From: Alloalcanivorax venustensis ISO4 | GTDB taxonomy: Bacteria > Pseudomonadota > Gammaproteobacteria > Pseudomonadales > Alcanivoracaceae | DNA: 64,000 nucleotides | NCBI RefSeq assembly: GCF_015356855.1 | Contig: NZ_ARXR01000009.1 | Location: 41,774-105,773 of the forward strand | Direction: 5' to 3' | Shown: piece after piece, positions 1 to 9,972 of the stretch | Numbering within the stretch: position 1 is the stretch's first letter | Layout: the number at the start of each line of letters is the position of its first letter | Made by a program: the position numbers and the translations under genes | The notes under the pieces: generated by a model | The model's database searches: none | Told to the model about the DNA's origin: nothing | Seen by the model: only the letters and a program-made list of their open reading frames with translations

Positions 1-3000
1 CAGCGCACCCACCGTAAGGTCGGCGATGCGCGTCTCTCTGGAAATCTTGCCGGCGATGCCTTCCATGTACTCTTCATAGCCATCCACCGTGAGGACGAAA
101 CCACGCTCGCCGCCCGCGGGCTGGGGGAAGACAATAGTGTTCAGCAGATTTTCGTTCGCACCAGACCCCACGCCGATTGCGTTTAGCACACTAATACCAG
201 CCTGGCGGGCACGCTCGGAGGCAGCCACCGCACGCGACTGGTTGGATTGCCCGTCCGTGGAGACATCAATCACACGCAATGGGGCCGCCGGGCTCGCGTT
301 GGTAATCAGGTCCGAAGCACGATCGATACAGCTGTGGATGCTGGTCCCGCCGCCGCGCTTGTTGATCGCGCGGATCGCATCGCCCACTTCGGCGACGTTG
401 TCTTCTTCAACAATGACCGGATCCAATTCCACGTAGGCGCCGCTGGCGAACTGCGTCACCGACACCCGCACACTGCCATCCCGGGGCACAATATCCGCGT
501 CTTCGATGGCCCGCGCGGTGCCCTCGAGTTGCAGCTGGAACTCCGAACGGCTAACGCTGCCGGAGGAATCCATGCACAGCCCCAGGTCCAGATAGGGCTT
601 CTGATTGTTCACGCACTCGCCGGCGGTGCTTTCCAGGTTATTGCTTTCGGAAAGTTCGGTGATCGATTGCTCTGAATCCAGCATCACCGAAATCGGCGCG
701 TCCCTGAACGGCAGATCCCCCTCGATGGCCAGTTCCAGGTCCAGGGTGGTGTCCACTTCCACCGCTTCAGCGATGGAAAGACTGCCCAGTACGGGCTCGT
801 TATCGACACCCCAGACGCCGTCGCCATCCAGATCACTGAACGCGATCACTTCGAACGGTTGGGTAAGATCGCTGTTACCCCGGTTAATCAGCGTGACGCC
901 CAGCGTACCGCCGGCGGCGAAGGTGGCTTGATTCGAGGTCAGCGCGGCGGTATCCAGGCCCTGTACGGCAAGATCCGGAAGCAGCGCGTCGACGCCGGGA
1001 TGACGCATGCGGATTTCACCCAGATCAAGCGTGCCGCCGGTGGTCATCACCAGTGGGAATGCCTTGTCCTGATAGTCATCCAGGGAGAAGCGGATTTCAT
1101 AATCCGCGAGCAGCAGTCCCGGCACCTCGAACGCACCGTCCTGGCCGGTGAGCCCTTCGCCGTTCACGGTGGCACTCCCCGGCGGCCCGACCTGCACCAG
1201 CACGCCTTGAAGCGGATCACCGGTGCGCACGTCCACCACACGGCCGGTCACGCTGTTCACCGCTTCGTCCCGAGGCGTGATGGCCACTTCACCCAGATCA
1301 TTGATGAAGCCGGCCTCCACCGCACCGGATCCGGTCAGTGGCAGGTAGCCATCCATGCTGACTTCCAAACTCACGTCACCGCTCGGCAGCCCTGCAACCT
1401 GGAAGCCACCGTCCTGGTCGGTCAGGCTTTCTTCCTGATAGCTGTCGCCTTCCACCAGCACCCGGGCGCCTTCGATGCCGCGCCCGGTGATGGCGTCCAC
1501 CACCGTGCCGGTAAAGCCGCCGGGCTGTTCGCCGCCGGGGGCGCCTTCCTCGACGAGGCGCGGAGAAAAAGTGATGTCGGCGCCCGGTGAGGCCTGCGCC
1601 ACGCCGGATGCCGGCGCAAAGCCACCGGCGCTGACCGTCACTGTCAGTTCGCCGTCGTTCAGTTCGTCCAGCTGGTAGAAGCCGTCGGCGCCAGTGGTGG
1701 CACTTTTGCTGTCGTTACCGACCTGAGCCGTTACCATCGCCCCGGCGACAGGCTCACCGCCCTCTTGCGCGGTCACCGTACCGGACAGGGTCACATCACC
1801 GTCCGGCTGCGGATCCAGAGCCGGGGAAAAAATCAGTGTCTGGCCGGCCACCACCTCGGCCTGGCCCTGGGCCTGCCCGTAACCCGGCGCCGAGGCGGAC
1901 ACCGCAACGCTTCCGGCGGCGACCTCGTCCAGCAAATAGCGTCCATCCGCGCCGGTAATCACCGACGTGCCACCGGCCAGAGCAATGGTTGCCCCGGACA
2001 GCGGCGCGCCACTGCGGCGGTCGGTAACCTGCCCGCGTATCAGCCCGGTGGTCACCGGCTCGCCGGTGTCCGGATCGGTGGCACGCACATCCAGTCGGAT
2101 CTCGCCAAGGTCACGCTTGTCACCGGTCTCCAACACGGTGTTAAGAATCAGCGTGCGATAGCCGGAACGGGATATTTCTACGCGGTAATGGCCGCGCTGA
2201 AGATCGGTAAAACGAAAGGCGCCCGCCTGGTCGCTGCGCGCGTCGATGTCCTGTGGACCTTGCAAGGCGATCAGCGCATCGGGCAAGGGCTGGCCGCTGT
2301 CCGCGTCGACAATCGTGCCGTTCAGCACCGTGAGATCGGCCGGCGGTTGTGCCGACAAGGCCAGCGCCCGAAGCGCCAGAGCCGTGATGTAGGTGTCACT
2401 CTCAAAGTCGCCGGCGGGGTTCTGCCGGCTCGTCAGTTCCGCTATCCAGTCACCGTAAGGGGACCGGTCCACCGCTTCGTTCAGTAGCGGAATCAATGCG
2501 AGGGCCAGGCTCTCCGTGTGGGTCACGGCGCCGTTGGCAAGGCGGTTGCTTAAGAACCCACGCGCCTCGGCAAGCGCGCCGGCGATATTGAAGTCACGCC
2601 GGAACTCCCACAGCGATTGCATTACCAGGGCACTGGTCTGGACCTGGGAGCTTTCCCCGTCCAGGCCCCAGCCACCGTCTTCGTTCTGGCTATCAAGCAG
2701 AAAACCGATGGCCTGGGCCGCCGGCTCACCGGTGATGTTGTACTGCCGCAGCGCGGCGAGAGCGAACGCCGTGCTAAGCGGATCGGGCTGATAGCCCGGG
2801 AAGGCACCGAACCCGGAACGCTCGCCCTTGCGGCGCAGCAGTCGATCACGAAGGTCGCCATCAACACCGTTGACAGCGAGCCCCATGAACAAACGCCGCG
2901 CCAGATTTTCCGTGCTGGCGTCCGCTTCCGCGGTTTGCAGATAGGCCGGAAGGCCATCGATTAGCGCACCGCCGGACCATTCCGCCGCGCGCCACAGTGC

Positions 3001-3207
3001 CACCGCCTCCGAGGTGGCCTGAAAACCGATAGCCAGGCTGGCGTCTCCGGCCATGCCGCCATTGTCGGTGACCTGACTGGCCAGCCAGCTGCGGCCTTCC
3101 GCCAGACCAGCGTGCGCCGGTGATGAGGCTGCTACCGCCATCAGGACGGCAAAAAGAAAAAACACAACACGAAACCGGAAGCCAGGTCCGGCAAAAGGCG
3201 TCTCCAT
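1..3207 (-). CDS. Secreted multidomain vWA protein (partial, C-terminus beyond the window)
   Basis: The frame is open from an ATG at 3207 through position 1 (1069 codons seen, no stop). Residues 1-29 form a signal peptide ending in AHA. Residues about 30-285 are alpha-helical repeats of the squalene-cyclase/prenyltransferase toroid type. From about 291 to 735 there are five carboxypeptidase-regulatory-like beta-sandwich repeats, each opening with a pattern such as GTIVDADSGQPL. Residues about 743-860 look like a CARDB domain. A von Willebrand A domain follows, with the MIDAS motif DSSGS at 880-884 and a later STDGQSN. The domain set suggests an exported, metal-dependent adhesion or protein-binding role; the ligand is unknown. 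The SD before the ATG is weak. It appears monocistronic. Confidence 0.8.
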   Translation of the reverse strand, partial: METPFAGPGFRFRVVFFLFAVLMAVAASSPAHAGLAEGRSWLASQVTDNGGMAGDASLAIGFQATSEAVALWRAAEWSGGALIDGLPAYLQTAEADASTENLARRLFMGLAVNGVDGDLRDRLLRRKGERSGFGAFPGYQPDPLSTAFALAALRQYNITGEPAAQAIGFLLDSQNEDGGWGLDGESSQVQTSALVMQSLWEFRRDFNIAGALAEARGFLSNRLANGAVTHTESLALALIPLLNEAVDRSPYGDWIAELTSRQNPAGDFESDTYITALALRALALSAQPPADLTVLNGTIVDADSGQPLPDALIALQGPQDIDARSDQAGAFRFTDLQRGHYRVEISRSGYRTLILNTVLETGDKRDLGEIRLDVRATDPDTGEPVTTGLIRGQVTDRRSGAPLSGATIALAGGTSVITGADGRYLLDEVAAGSVAVSASAPGYGQAQGQAEVVAGQTLIFSPALDPQPDGDVTLSGTVTAQEGGEPVAGAMVTAQVGNDSKSATTGADGFYQLDELNDGELTVTVSAGGFAPASGVAQASPGADITFSPRLVEEGAPGGEQPGGFTGTVVDAITGRGIEGARVLVEGDSYQEESLTDQDGGFQVAGLPSGDVSLEVSMDGYLPLTGSGAVEAGFINDLGEVAITPRDEAVNSVTGRVVDVRTGDPLQGVLVQVGPPGSATVNGEGLTGQDGAFEVPGLLLADYEIRFSLDDYQDKAFPLVMTTGGTLDLGEIRMRHPGVDALLPDLAVQGLDTAALTSNQATFAAGGTLGVTLINRGNSDLTQPFEVIAFSDLDGDGVWGVDNEPVLGSLSIAEAVEVDTTLDLELAIEGDLPFRDAPISVMLDSEQSITELSESNNLESTAGECVNNQKPYLDLGLCMDSSGSVSRSEFQLQLEGTARAIEDADIVPRDGSVRVSVTQFASGAYVELDPVIVEEDNVAEVGDAIRAINKRGGGTSIHSCIDRASDLITNASPAAPLRVIDVSTDGQSNQSRAVAASERARQAGISVLNAIGVGSGANENLLNTIVFPQPAGGERGFVLTVDGYEEYMEGIAGKISRETRIADLTVGAL

Positions 3208-3394
3208 GCCCTACCCCCAAATTGCTATTCCTTGCGCTTTTGATCCCCCACGGACCGAGAGCGGCAAACCTAGAGCCGCCAAAACTAGCAAAGCTAACCA
3301 ACAAGATGCATAAGAGATCGCTTACACCGGCTGTAAGAAATCAGCCAGTCGGCAACGAAGTGTGAACTCGGTTCCAGAATGCTCTGGCAGCGGG

Positions 3395-5680
3395 TTACTG
3401 CACCGTCCACCACACCGGCAACAACGCCTTCACTTCGCCGCGTGCGAAACGGTCGTCGATCAGGTGCACCACGCCCCGGTCGGTTTCGGTGCGGATCACG
3501 CGGCCGGCGGCCTGCACTACTTTCTGCAGGCCGGGGTAGAGGTAGGTGTAGTCGTAGCCGTCGCCGAACAGGGCCGCCATGCGTTGTTTGAACTGCTCGT
3601 TGACCGGGTTCATTTGCGGCAGGCCGAGGGTGGCGACGAAGGCGCCGATCAGGCGCGCGCCGGGCAGGTCGATGCCTTCGGCGAAGGCGCCGCCGAGCAC
3701 CGCGAAGCCGATGCCCTGGCTGTGGGCCTGGAAGCGTTCCAGGAAGGCGTCGCGGGCGGCTTCGTCCATGCGCCGGTCCTGGGCCCAGACGGTGAGGTCC
3801 GGGTGGCGCTGGCGCAGGGTGGCGAGGGCCTGGTCCAGGTAGTCGTAGCTGCTGAAGAAGGCCAGGTAGTTGCCGGGCCGCTGGCGGTACTGGTCGGCGA
3901 TAAGGTCGGCGATGGGGATCAGCGAGGCCGGGCGGTCGCGGAAGCGGGTGGAGATGCGGCGCGCCACGCGCACTTGCAGCTGGTCGGCCTGGAACGGCGA
4001 CGGCACTTCGCTCCAGGCGGTGTTGTCCGGCAGGCCGAGCAGGTCGGCGTAGTAACGCGGCGGGCGCAGGGTGGCGGAGAACAGCACCGTGCTGCGGGTG
4101 CTTTCAAAGCGCGGGCGCAGTAGCGCGGCGGGCACCACGTTGCGCAGACAAAGGCGGCTGGCGCGGCGGCCTTTCAGGTTTTGTTGCCAGGTGATGTCGA
4201 ACAGAAACGCATCGTCGTCGAACAGTTCCGCCACCCGTAAAAAGTGCAGCGCGTCGAAATAGAAGCGGGTGAGGTCGCTGTCCAGGGCGAAGGGTTGTTC
4301 GGCGAGGTAGTCGGTGATGGCGGCGGCGGTGCTTTGCAGCGTGTTCAGGAAGGCGATGGGCAGTTCCGGCTGTACCTGGTAATCGGCGTGCGGGTCCTCG
4401 ACTTCGCTGTCCCGGTTCAGGCTGTTCCATTGCCGGTGCAGTTTTTCGAAGGCTTTTTTGAGCGCCACCGGCGCTTGTTTTTTGACGGCGCGGAAAGCGG
4501 CCTGATCCAGCTCGGCGGAGTACATGCCCCGGCCCCGCTCCACCAGGTTGTGCGCTTCGTCGGCGAGCACGGCGACGCGCCATTGGTTGCTGGTGGTGAG
4601 GCCGTGCAGCAGCGCGCTGAGGTCGAAGTAGTAGTTGTAGTCGCCCACCACCAGGTCGCTCCAGCGCGCCATTTCCTGGCTCAGGTAGTAGGGGCAGACG
4701 CTGTGTTCGAGGGCCAGTTCGCGCAGGCGCCCCTGGGTCAGCCGGGTTTCTTTGGCGGCGGCGGCGCGGGCGGCGGGAAGCCGGTCATAGAACCCCTGCG
4801 CCAGCGGGCAGGATTCGCCGTGGCAGGCTTTGTCCGGGTGTTCGCAGCTTTTGTCGCGGGCCACCAGTTCCAGCGTGCGCAGGGGCGCCGGGTCCAGGGT
4901 TTCCAGCGCGTCCAGTGCCAGCTTGCGGCCGGGGGTTTTGGCGCTGAGAAAAAAGATTTTATCCAGTTTCTGGCCGGGCATGGCTTTGAGCAGCGGGAAC
5001 AGGGTGCCGACGGTCTTGCCGATGCCGGTGGGCGCTTCGGTGAGCAAGCAGCGGCCGGTGCTGGCGCTTTGGTAGACCGCTTCCGCCAGCTCCCGTTGCC
5101 CGGGCCGGAAGCGTTCGTGGGGAAATGCCAAATCAGCCAGGGCCCGGTCGCGGGCGTGGCGGTGGGCCAGTTCCTGATCGGCCCAGTGAATAAAAATCTC
5201 GCACTGGGTTTCGAAAAAGGCGCGCAGGTCTTCCGCGCTGTGGGTTTCGCGCAGCGGGGTTTCTTTCTGTTTGACGATGTCGAAATAAACCAGCGCCAGT
5301 TCCAGTTCGTCCAGCCCCCGCTCGGCGCACAGCAGCCAGCCGTAGATTTTCGCCTGGGCCCAGTGCAGGGCGCGGTGGTTGGCGGGCATCAGGTCCAGGT
5401 CGCCGCGGAAGGTTTTCACCTCTTCCAGACGGTTGTGCTTGGGGTCGTAGCCGTCGGCACGGCCGCGCACTTTCAGGTGTTTGAACTCGCCACTCAACGC
5501 GACCTCGTTTTCGTAACCCTCGCCCCGGCGACCGGCCACCACGGCGTGGCCGGCGATGCCTTCCTGGGCGGTGGGCGACGGCGTGAACCGCAGGTCCAGG
5601 TCGCCGGCCTTGGCGGTGAACTCGCACAGGGCGCGCACCGCCACGGTGTAGGTGTTGGGGGTCCCGATGGCGTCGGTCAT
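3395..5680 (-). CDS. DinG/XPD-family DNA helicase with N-terminal RecB-type nuclease domain
   Basis: 761 residues from the ATG at 5680, which overlaps the FAN1 stop as ATGA and has AGGTGA seven bases upstream; a GTG at 5686 is less likely. Residues about 40-170 carry a PD-(D/E)XK nuclease signature: D76, E87-V-K89, and a QxxxY motif at 109-113. The superfamily 2 helicase follows, with Walker A (TGIGKT, 218-223), a DEAH box (LADEAHNL) and FSATLRP. Four cysteines spaced C-x6-C-x4-C-x37-C fit the 4Fe-4S cluster of XPD/DinG helicases. It probably unwinds and trims damaged DNA. Translational coupling to the FAN1-like nuclease upstream argues for joint action, probably in crosslink repair (inference). 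Confidence 0.88.
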   Translation of the reverse strand: MTDAIGTPNTYTVAVRALCEFTAKAGDLDLRFTPSPTAQEGIAGHAVVAGRRGEGYENEVALSGEFKHLKVRGRADGYDPKHNRLEEVKTFRGDLDLMPANHRALHWAQAKIYGWLLCAERGLDELELALVYFDIVKQKETPLRETHSAEDLRAFFETQCEIFIHWADQELAHRHARDRALADLAFPHERFRPGQRELAEAVYQSASTGRCLLTEAPTGIGKTVGTLFPLLKAMPGQKLDKIFFLSAKTPGRKLALDALETLDPAPLRTLELVARDKSCEHPDKACHGESCPLAQGFYDRLPAARAAAAKETRLTQGRLRELALEHSVCPYYLSQEMARWSDLVVGDYNYYFDLSALLHGLTTSNQWRVAVLADEAHNLVERGRGMYSAELDQAAFRAVKKQAPVALKKAFEKLHRQWNSLNRDSEVEDPHADYQVQPELPIAFLNTLQSTAAAITDYLAEQPFALDSDLTRFYFDALHFLRVAELFDDDAFLFDITWQQNLKGRRASRLCLRNVVPAALLRPRFESTRSTVLFSATLRPPRYYADLLGLPDNTAWSEVPSPFQADQLQVRVARRISTRFRDRPASLIPIADLIADQYRQRPGNYLAFFSSYDYLDQALATLRQRHPDLTVWAQDRRMDEAARDAFLERFQAHSQGIGFAVLGGAFAEGIDLPGARLIGAFVATLGLPQMNPVNEQFKQRMAALFGDGYDYTYLYPGLQKVVQAAGRVIRTETDRGVVHLIDDRFARGEVKALLPVWWTVQ

Positions 5681-7314
5681 TGCCACGTCACCTGGCAGAC
5701 CGCCACCGGCAGGTCGCGGGCGATGAAAAAATCCAGCCAGCGGCGCTGGTTGTCCTGGAGCCGGTCGCCGGGGCCTTTGACTTCCACCATCCGGTAGCGA
5801 CGCTGCGCCGGCCAGAACTGGATCAGGTCCGGCAGGCCGGCCCGGTTGGCGGCGATGTCCGCCAGCAACCGTTCAAAACACAGCGCCAGATGCTCGGCGG
5901 GCAGGCAATCCAGCGCCTGTTCCAGCAGCGCTTCGGAGAGCCGGCCCCAGTGCACGAACGGCGACAGGCGACCGAACTTTTCCCGGTAGCGGGCCAGGAT
6001 CCGCGCCCGGTGCTCGCCGTCCGCCAAGGTCTGGAAGCCGGCGTCGAATTCGGCCCGGCGGCGGTGGCGAAACTCCGGGTGGTGCAAATCCGCCGGGCCG
6101 CCCTGGAACGGGTGGAAGAAGGCGCCGGGCACGGGCGCGAAGATCGCATCCCAGAACAGCAACCCGAACAGCCCCGGGATCAGGCTGTTCTCCACGTAAT
6201 GGACCGGTGCCTCGGGGGTGGCCAGGGCCTGGGCCGCCGCCTGCTCCACGCTGGCCGCCGGCGGCAGGGACAGGTGCAGCACCTGGGGCCGGGCCGGCGC
6301 CGTCGGGGTTGGCCGGGGCAGGCCCAGCTTGCGGTGCAGCCGGGGCAGCAGGCGCCGCAGCTGCTGGCGCTCCGCTTCGCTTTCCGGAGCCTGCTCAGCG
6401 TCCCGCGCCAGGGTCAGGGCGGCGTCATACTGTTCCCGGCGCTCCAGCACCCGCAGTTGCCGGCCCCGGGCACCAGGATGGCGGCAATCACTATACAGCG
6501 CACCGGCCCGTTCCAGTTCCCCGGCCCGCTCCCACTCCCGCGCCAGCTTGAAACACAGCCGGTCCCAGCGCTCCCGGGCCCAAGGGCTATCCGGCGCCGG
6601 CGGCAGCCCCGCTTCCACCTCCTCCAGGGCGTCGCCCGCCTGAAACCGGTCCCGGCAGGCGTTCAGGTGCAGGTAGGCGTCCACGTCCCGCCGGCTCTGA
6701 AACGGCCGCACGCTCTGGCTGAAACTCACCGGCTCGTACTGGAAGGTGCCCAGGTCGCTGAGCACGAACTCGGACCAGTCCTGATAGAGATTGCCGAAGA
6801 ACATCAGCCGGAAGCGGTCGCACAGGGGCATCAGGGTGAGGTGGTACACCGGCGTGTCCGAAGGCGCCTGGTGAACGTCTTCGAGTTCGGACAGCGCTTC
6901 CAGCCAGTCCGCCTTGCGGGCCGAGGCCGGCACCCCGGCGGCGGCCAACGGCTCACGCAACAGGTGGCGCAGTTCCGCCTTGGTGAACAGCCGGAACAGG
7001 GTCGGCAGGTCGAGCGTCGGGGCCGGGTCCAGCCAGCCGTGATCGATCAGCGGCGCGGCGGCGCTGAGGGTGTCGCCGATCTCCGGGTAGACCAGTTTAT
7101 CCGCCCGGAAGTGTTCGCCCTTGCGCATCACCATGCGCACCAGCAGCGCCCGGGCCGGCCGGGGCAGTGCGCCAAACGCCGACACGAAGACCAGCTCGTC
7201 GTCGTTCAGCAGATCGCCATGGCGCGACGCCACCCAGCTCAGCACTTCCTGGAAGTGGTGCAGGTAGTAAAACGGGTCGTCCAGAGTGACGTTGGCGATC
7301 GGGGCACTGTCCAT
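5677..7314 (-). CDS. FAN1-like VRR-NUC structure-specific nuclease
   Basis: 545 residues, close to the length of bacterial FAN1 proteins. The C-terminal VRR-NUC domain is intact: a PDLIQFW segment with D496, E511-V-K513 and Q523 form the PD-(D/E)XK core. The N-terminal part holds the winged-helix and helical regions of the family (PVHYVENSLIPGLFG lies just before the nuclease domain). FAN1 proteins cut 5' flaps and unhook interstrand crosslinks. The ATG at 7314 has no SD and lies inside a long hairpin (7302-7342), so translation may be structurally controlled. The downstream helicase-nuclease starts within its stop codon. Confidence 0.88.
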   Translation of the reverse strand: MDSAPIANVTLDDPFYYLHHFQEVLSWVASRHGDLLNDDELVFVSAFGALPRPARALLVRMVMRKGEHFRADKLVYPEIGDTLSAAAPLIDHGWLDPAPTLDLPTLFRLFTKAELRHLLREPLAAAGVPASARKADWLEALSELEDVHQAPSDTPVYHLTLMPLCDRFRLMFFGNLYQDWSEFVLSDLGTFQYEPVSFSQSVRPFQSRRDVDAYLHLNACRDRFQAGDALEEVEAGLPPAPDSPWARERWDRLCFKLAREWERAGELERAGALYSDCRHPGARGRQLRVLERREQYDAALTLARDAEQAPESEAERQQLRRLLPRLHRKLGLPRPTPTAPARPQVLHLSLPPAASVEQAAAQALATPEAPVHYVENSLIPGLFGLLFWDAIFAPVPGAFFHPFQGGPADLHHPEFRHRRRAEFDAGFQTLADGEHRARILARYREKFGRLSPFVHWGRLSEALLEQALDCLPAEHLALCFERLLADIAANRAGLPDLIQFWPAQRRYRMVEVKGPGDRLQDNQRRWLDFFIARDLPVAVCQVTWQ

Positions 7315-7342
7315 TTGGCTAGCATACCAATGGACAGTGCCC
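7302..7342. repeat. Long hairpin covering the FAN1 start codon
   Basis: GGGCACTGTCCAT (7302-7314) and ATGGACAGTGCCC (7330-7342) are perfect 13-base inverted arms. Pairing extends through TTGG/CCA with one bulged base, leaving an 8-base loop. In the minus-strand transcript the 3' arm contains the FAN1 initiation codon. The hairpin lies 22 bases past the stop of the upstream CoA-transferase gene (7364). It could end that transcript, although no U-run follows, or mask the FAN1 start. Confidence 0.75.
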
Positions 7343-7363
7343 GCTCCAATCAGTCCGTTCCGG

Positions 7364-8607
7364 TCAGATAACGCCGTCGCGCCGCAGCTGTTCGATGGCG
7401 ACCGTGTCGAGGCCCAGCACCTGGCTCAGCACGTCGCCGGTGTGCTCGCCGAGCAGCGGCGGCGCACTGGCGTAACGCACCGGCGAACCGGACAGGCGCA
7501 GGGGGCTGCCCACCAGGGGCACGCTTTGGCTCAACGGGTGGGAGAGATCGATGCGCAGCCCCCGGTGTTGCACCTGCGGATCCCCAAACACCTGCTCGAT
7601 GGTGTTCACCGGGCCGCCGGGCACGCCGGCTTCCTCAAGCAGGCGCAGCCACTCGGCGGTGGTCTTCATCACCGTGGTCTGGCGCAGGGCCGGAATCAGC
7701 GAATCGCGGTTGGCCACCCGGGCGGCGTTGGTGGCGTAGCGCTCGTCGGTGGCCCACTCCGGGCGGCCGGCGACTTCACAGAAGCGGGCGAACTGGCCGT
7801 CGTTGCCGATGGTGAGAATGATGTCGCCGTCGGCGGCGGGGAACGTCTGGTAGGGCACGATGTTGGGGTGGGCGTTGCCCATGCGCCCGGGGGCGGTGCC
7901 GCTGGTGAGGAAGTTCATCGCCTGATTGGCGAGGGTGGCCACCTGCACGTCCAGCAGGGCCATGTCGATGTGCTGACCCTGGCCGGATTGATGGCGATGG
8001 TTCACCGCCGCCAGCACCGCGATGGCCGCGTACAGGCCGGTGGTGATGTCGGTGAGGGCCACGCCGGCTTTCACCGGACCGCCGCCGGGTTCGCCGTCCG
8101 GCTGGCCGGTGATGCTCATCAGGCCGCCCAGGCCCTGGATCAGAAAGTCATAGCCCGGCCGCTCCGCGTAGGGCCCGTCCTGGCCGAAGCCGGTGATTGA
8201 GCAGTAGATCAGGCGCGGATTGATCGCCGCCAGGGACGCATAATCCAGGCCGTAGCGCTTGAGGCCGCCGACCTTGAAGTTCTCCAACAGCACGTCGCTT
8301 TCCGCCACCAGCTCTTTCACCAGCCGCTGGCCTTCCGGGCGGGTGATGTCGATGGTGACCGACTGCTTGTTGCGGTTGGCGCTCAGGTAGTAGGCGGATT
8401 CGGAGGTGGGCGCGCCCTGGCCGTCGTTGAGATAGGGCGGGCCCCAGGCGCGGGTGTCGTCGCCCCGGCCGGGGCGCTCGACTTTAATCACTTCGGCGCC
8501 CAGATCGCCGAGGATCTGACCGGCCCAGGGGCCGGCCAGAACCCGCGACAGATCCAGGACGCGCAGGCCGTCCAGGGCGCCCCTGGCGGCGCCCGTTCGC
8601 ATCCCGG

Positions 8608-8611
<4 letters not shown>
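7364..8611 (-). CDS. CaiB/BaiF family CoA-transferase, probably succinyl-CoA:glutarate CoA-transferase
   Basis: 415 residues from the ATG at 8611, which overlaps the gcdH stop as ATGA; an open frame continuing further upstream lies over gcdH and is not coding. The family III CoA-transferase signature is clear: the N-terminal [20 protein letters not shown], then [14 protein letters not shown], and the mid-protein [13 protein letters not shown]. The catalytic Asp of this family falls in the segment MALLDVQVA. Position directly behind glutaryl-CoA dehydrogenase points to activation of glutarate with succinyl-CoA (the SUGCT-type reaction). Substrate is inferred from context; other dicarboxylates are possible. 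Confidence 0.88.
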
Positions 8612-9795
<1,184 letters not shown>

Positions 9796-9914
9796 GGAAT
9801 TCGTCCTCTTCATTCCGAACCAAAGTCGGCCTGTCACGCCCCGGGGCGCCGCAAACCGGTGTCATTATTGGATTTGGGCGTCATCCTAGGGAGAACAGCG
9901 CACCGCTTTCAAAC

Positions 9915-9946
9915 GATAAAATTGCACCAACCTGTGCTATTTTGTC
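9915..9946. promoter_or_regulatory. Palindromic operator between gcdH and gcdR
   Basis: Two 13-base arms, GATAAAATTGCAC and GTGCTATTTTGTC, match at 11 of 13 positions around the spacer CAACCT. The site lies 27 bases before the gcdR start and about 120 bases before gcdH. It contains a T-N11-A LysR box and is in an AT-rich stretch of an otherwise GC-rich region. It is the likely GcdR binding site controlling both directions. Confidence 0.72.
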
Positions 9947-9972
9947 ACTTTTTGATAGCAAGCGAGTGAATC

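Noticed and set aside
3362..7371. Very long open frames on the plus strand opposite the FAN1 and helicase genes (for example 4244-5797 and 5680-7371)
   Set aside because: They are antisense shadows caused by high GC: low-complexity Gln/Gly/Val/Arg composition, no SD, no family resemblance, and the minus strand carries clear motifs.
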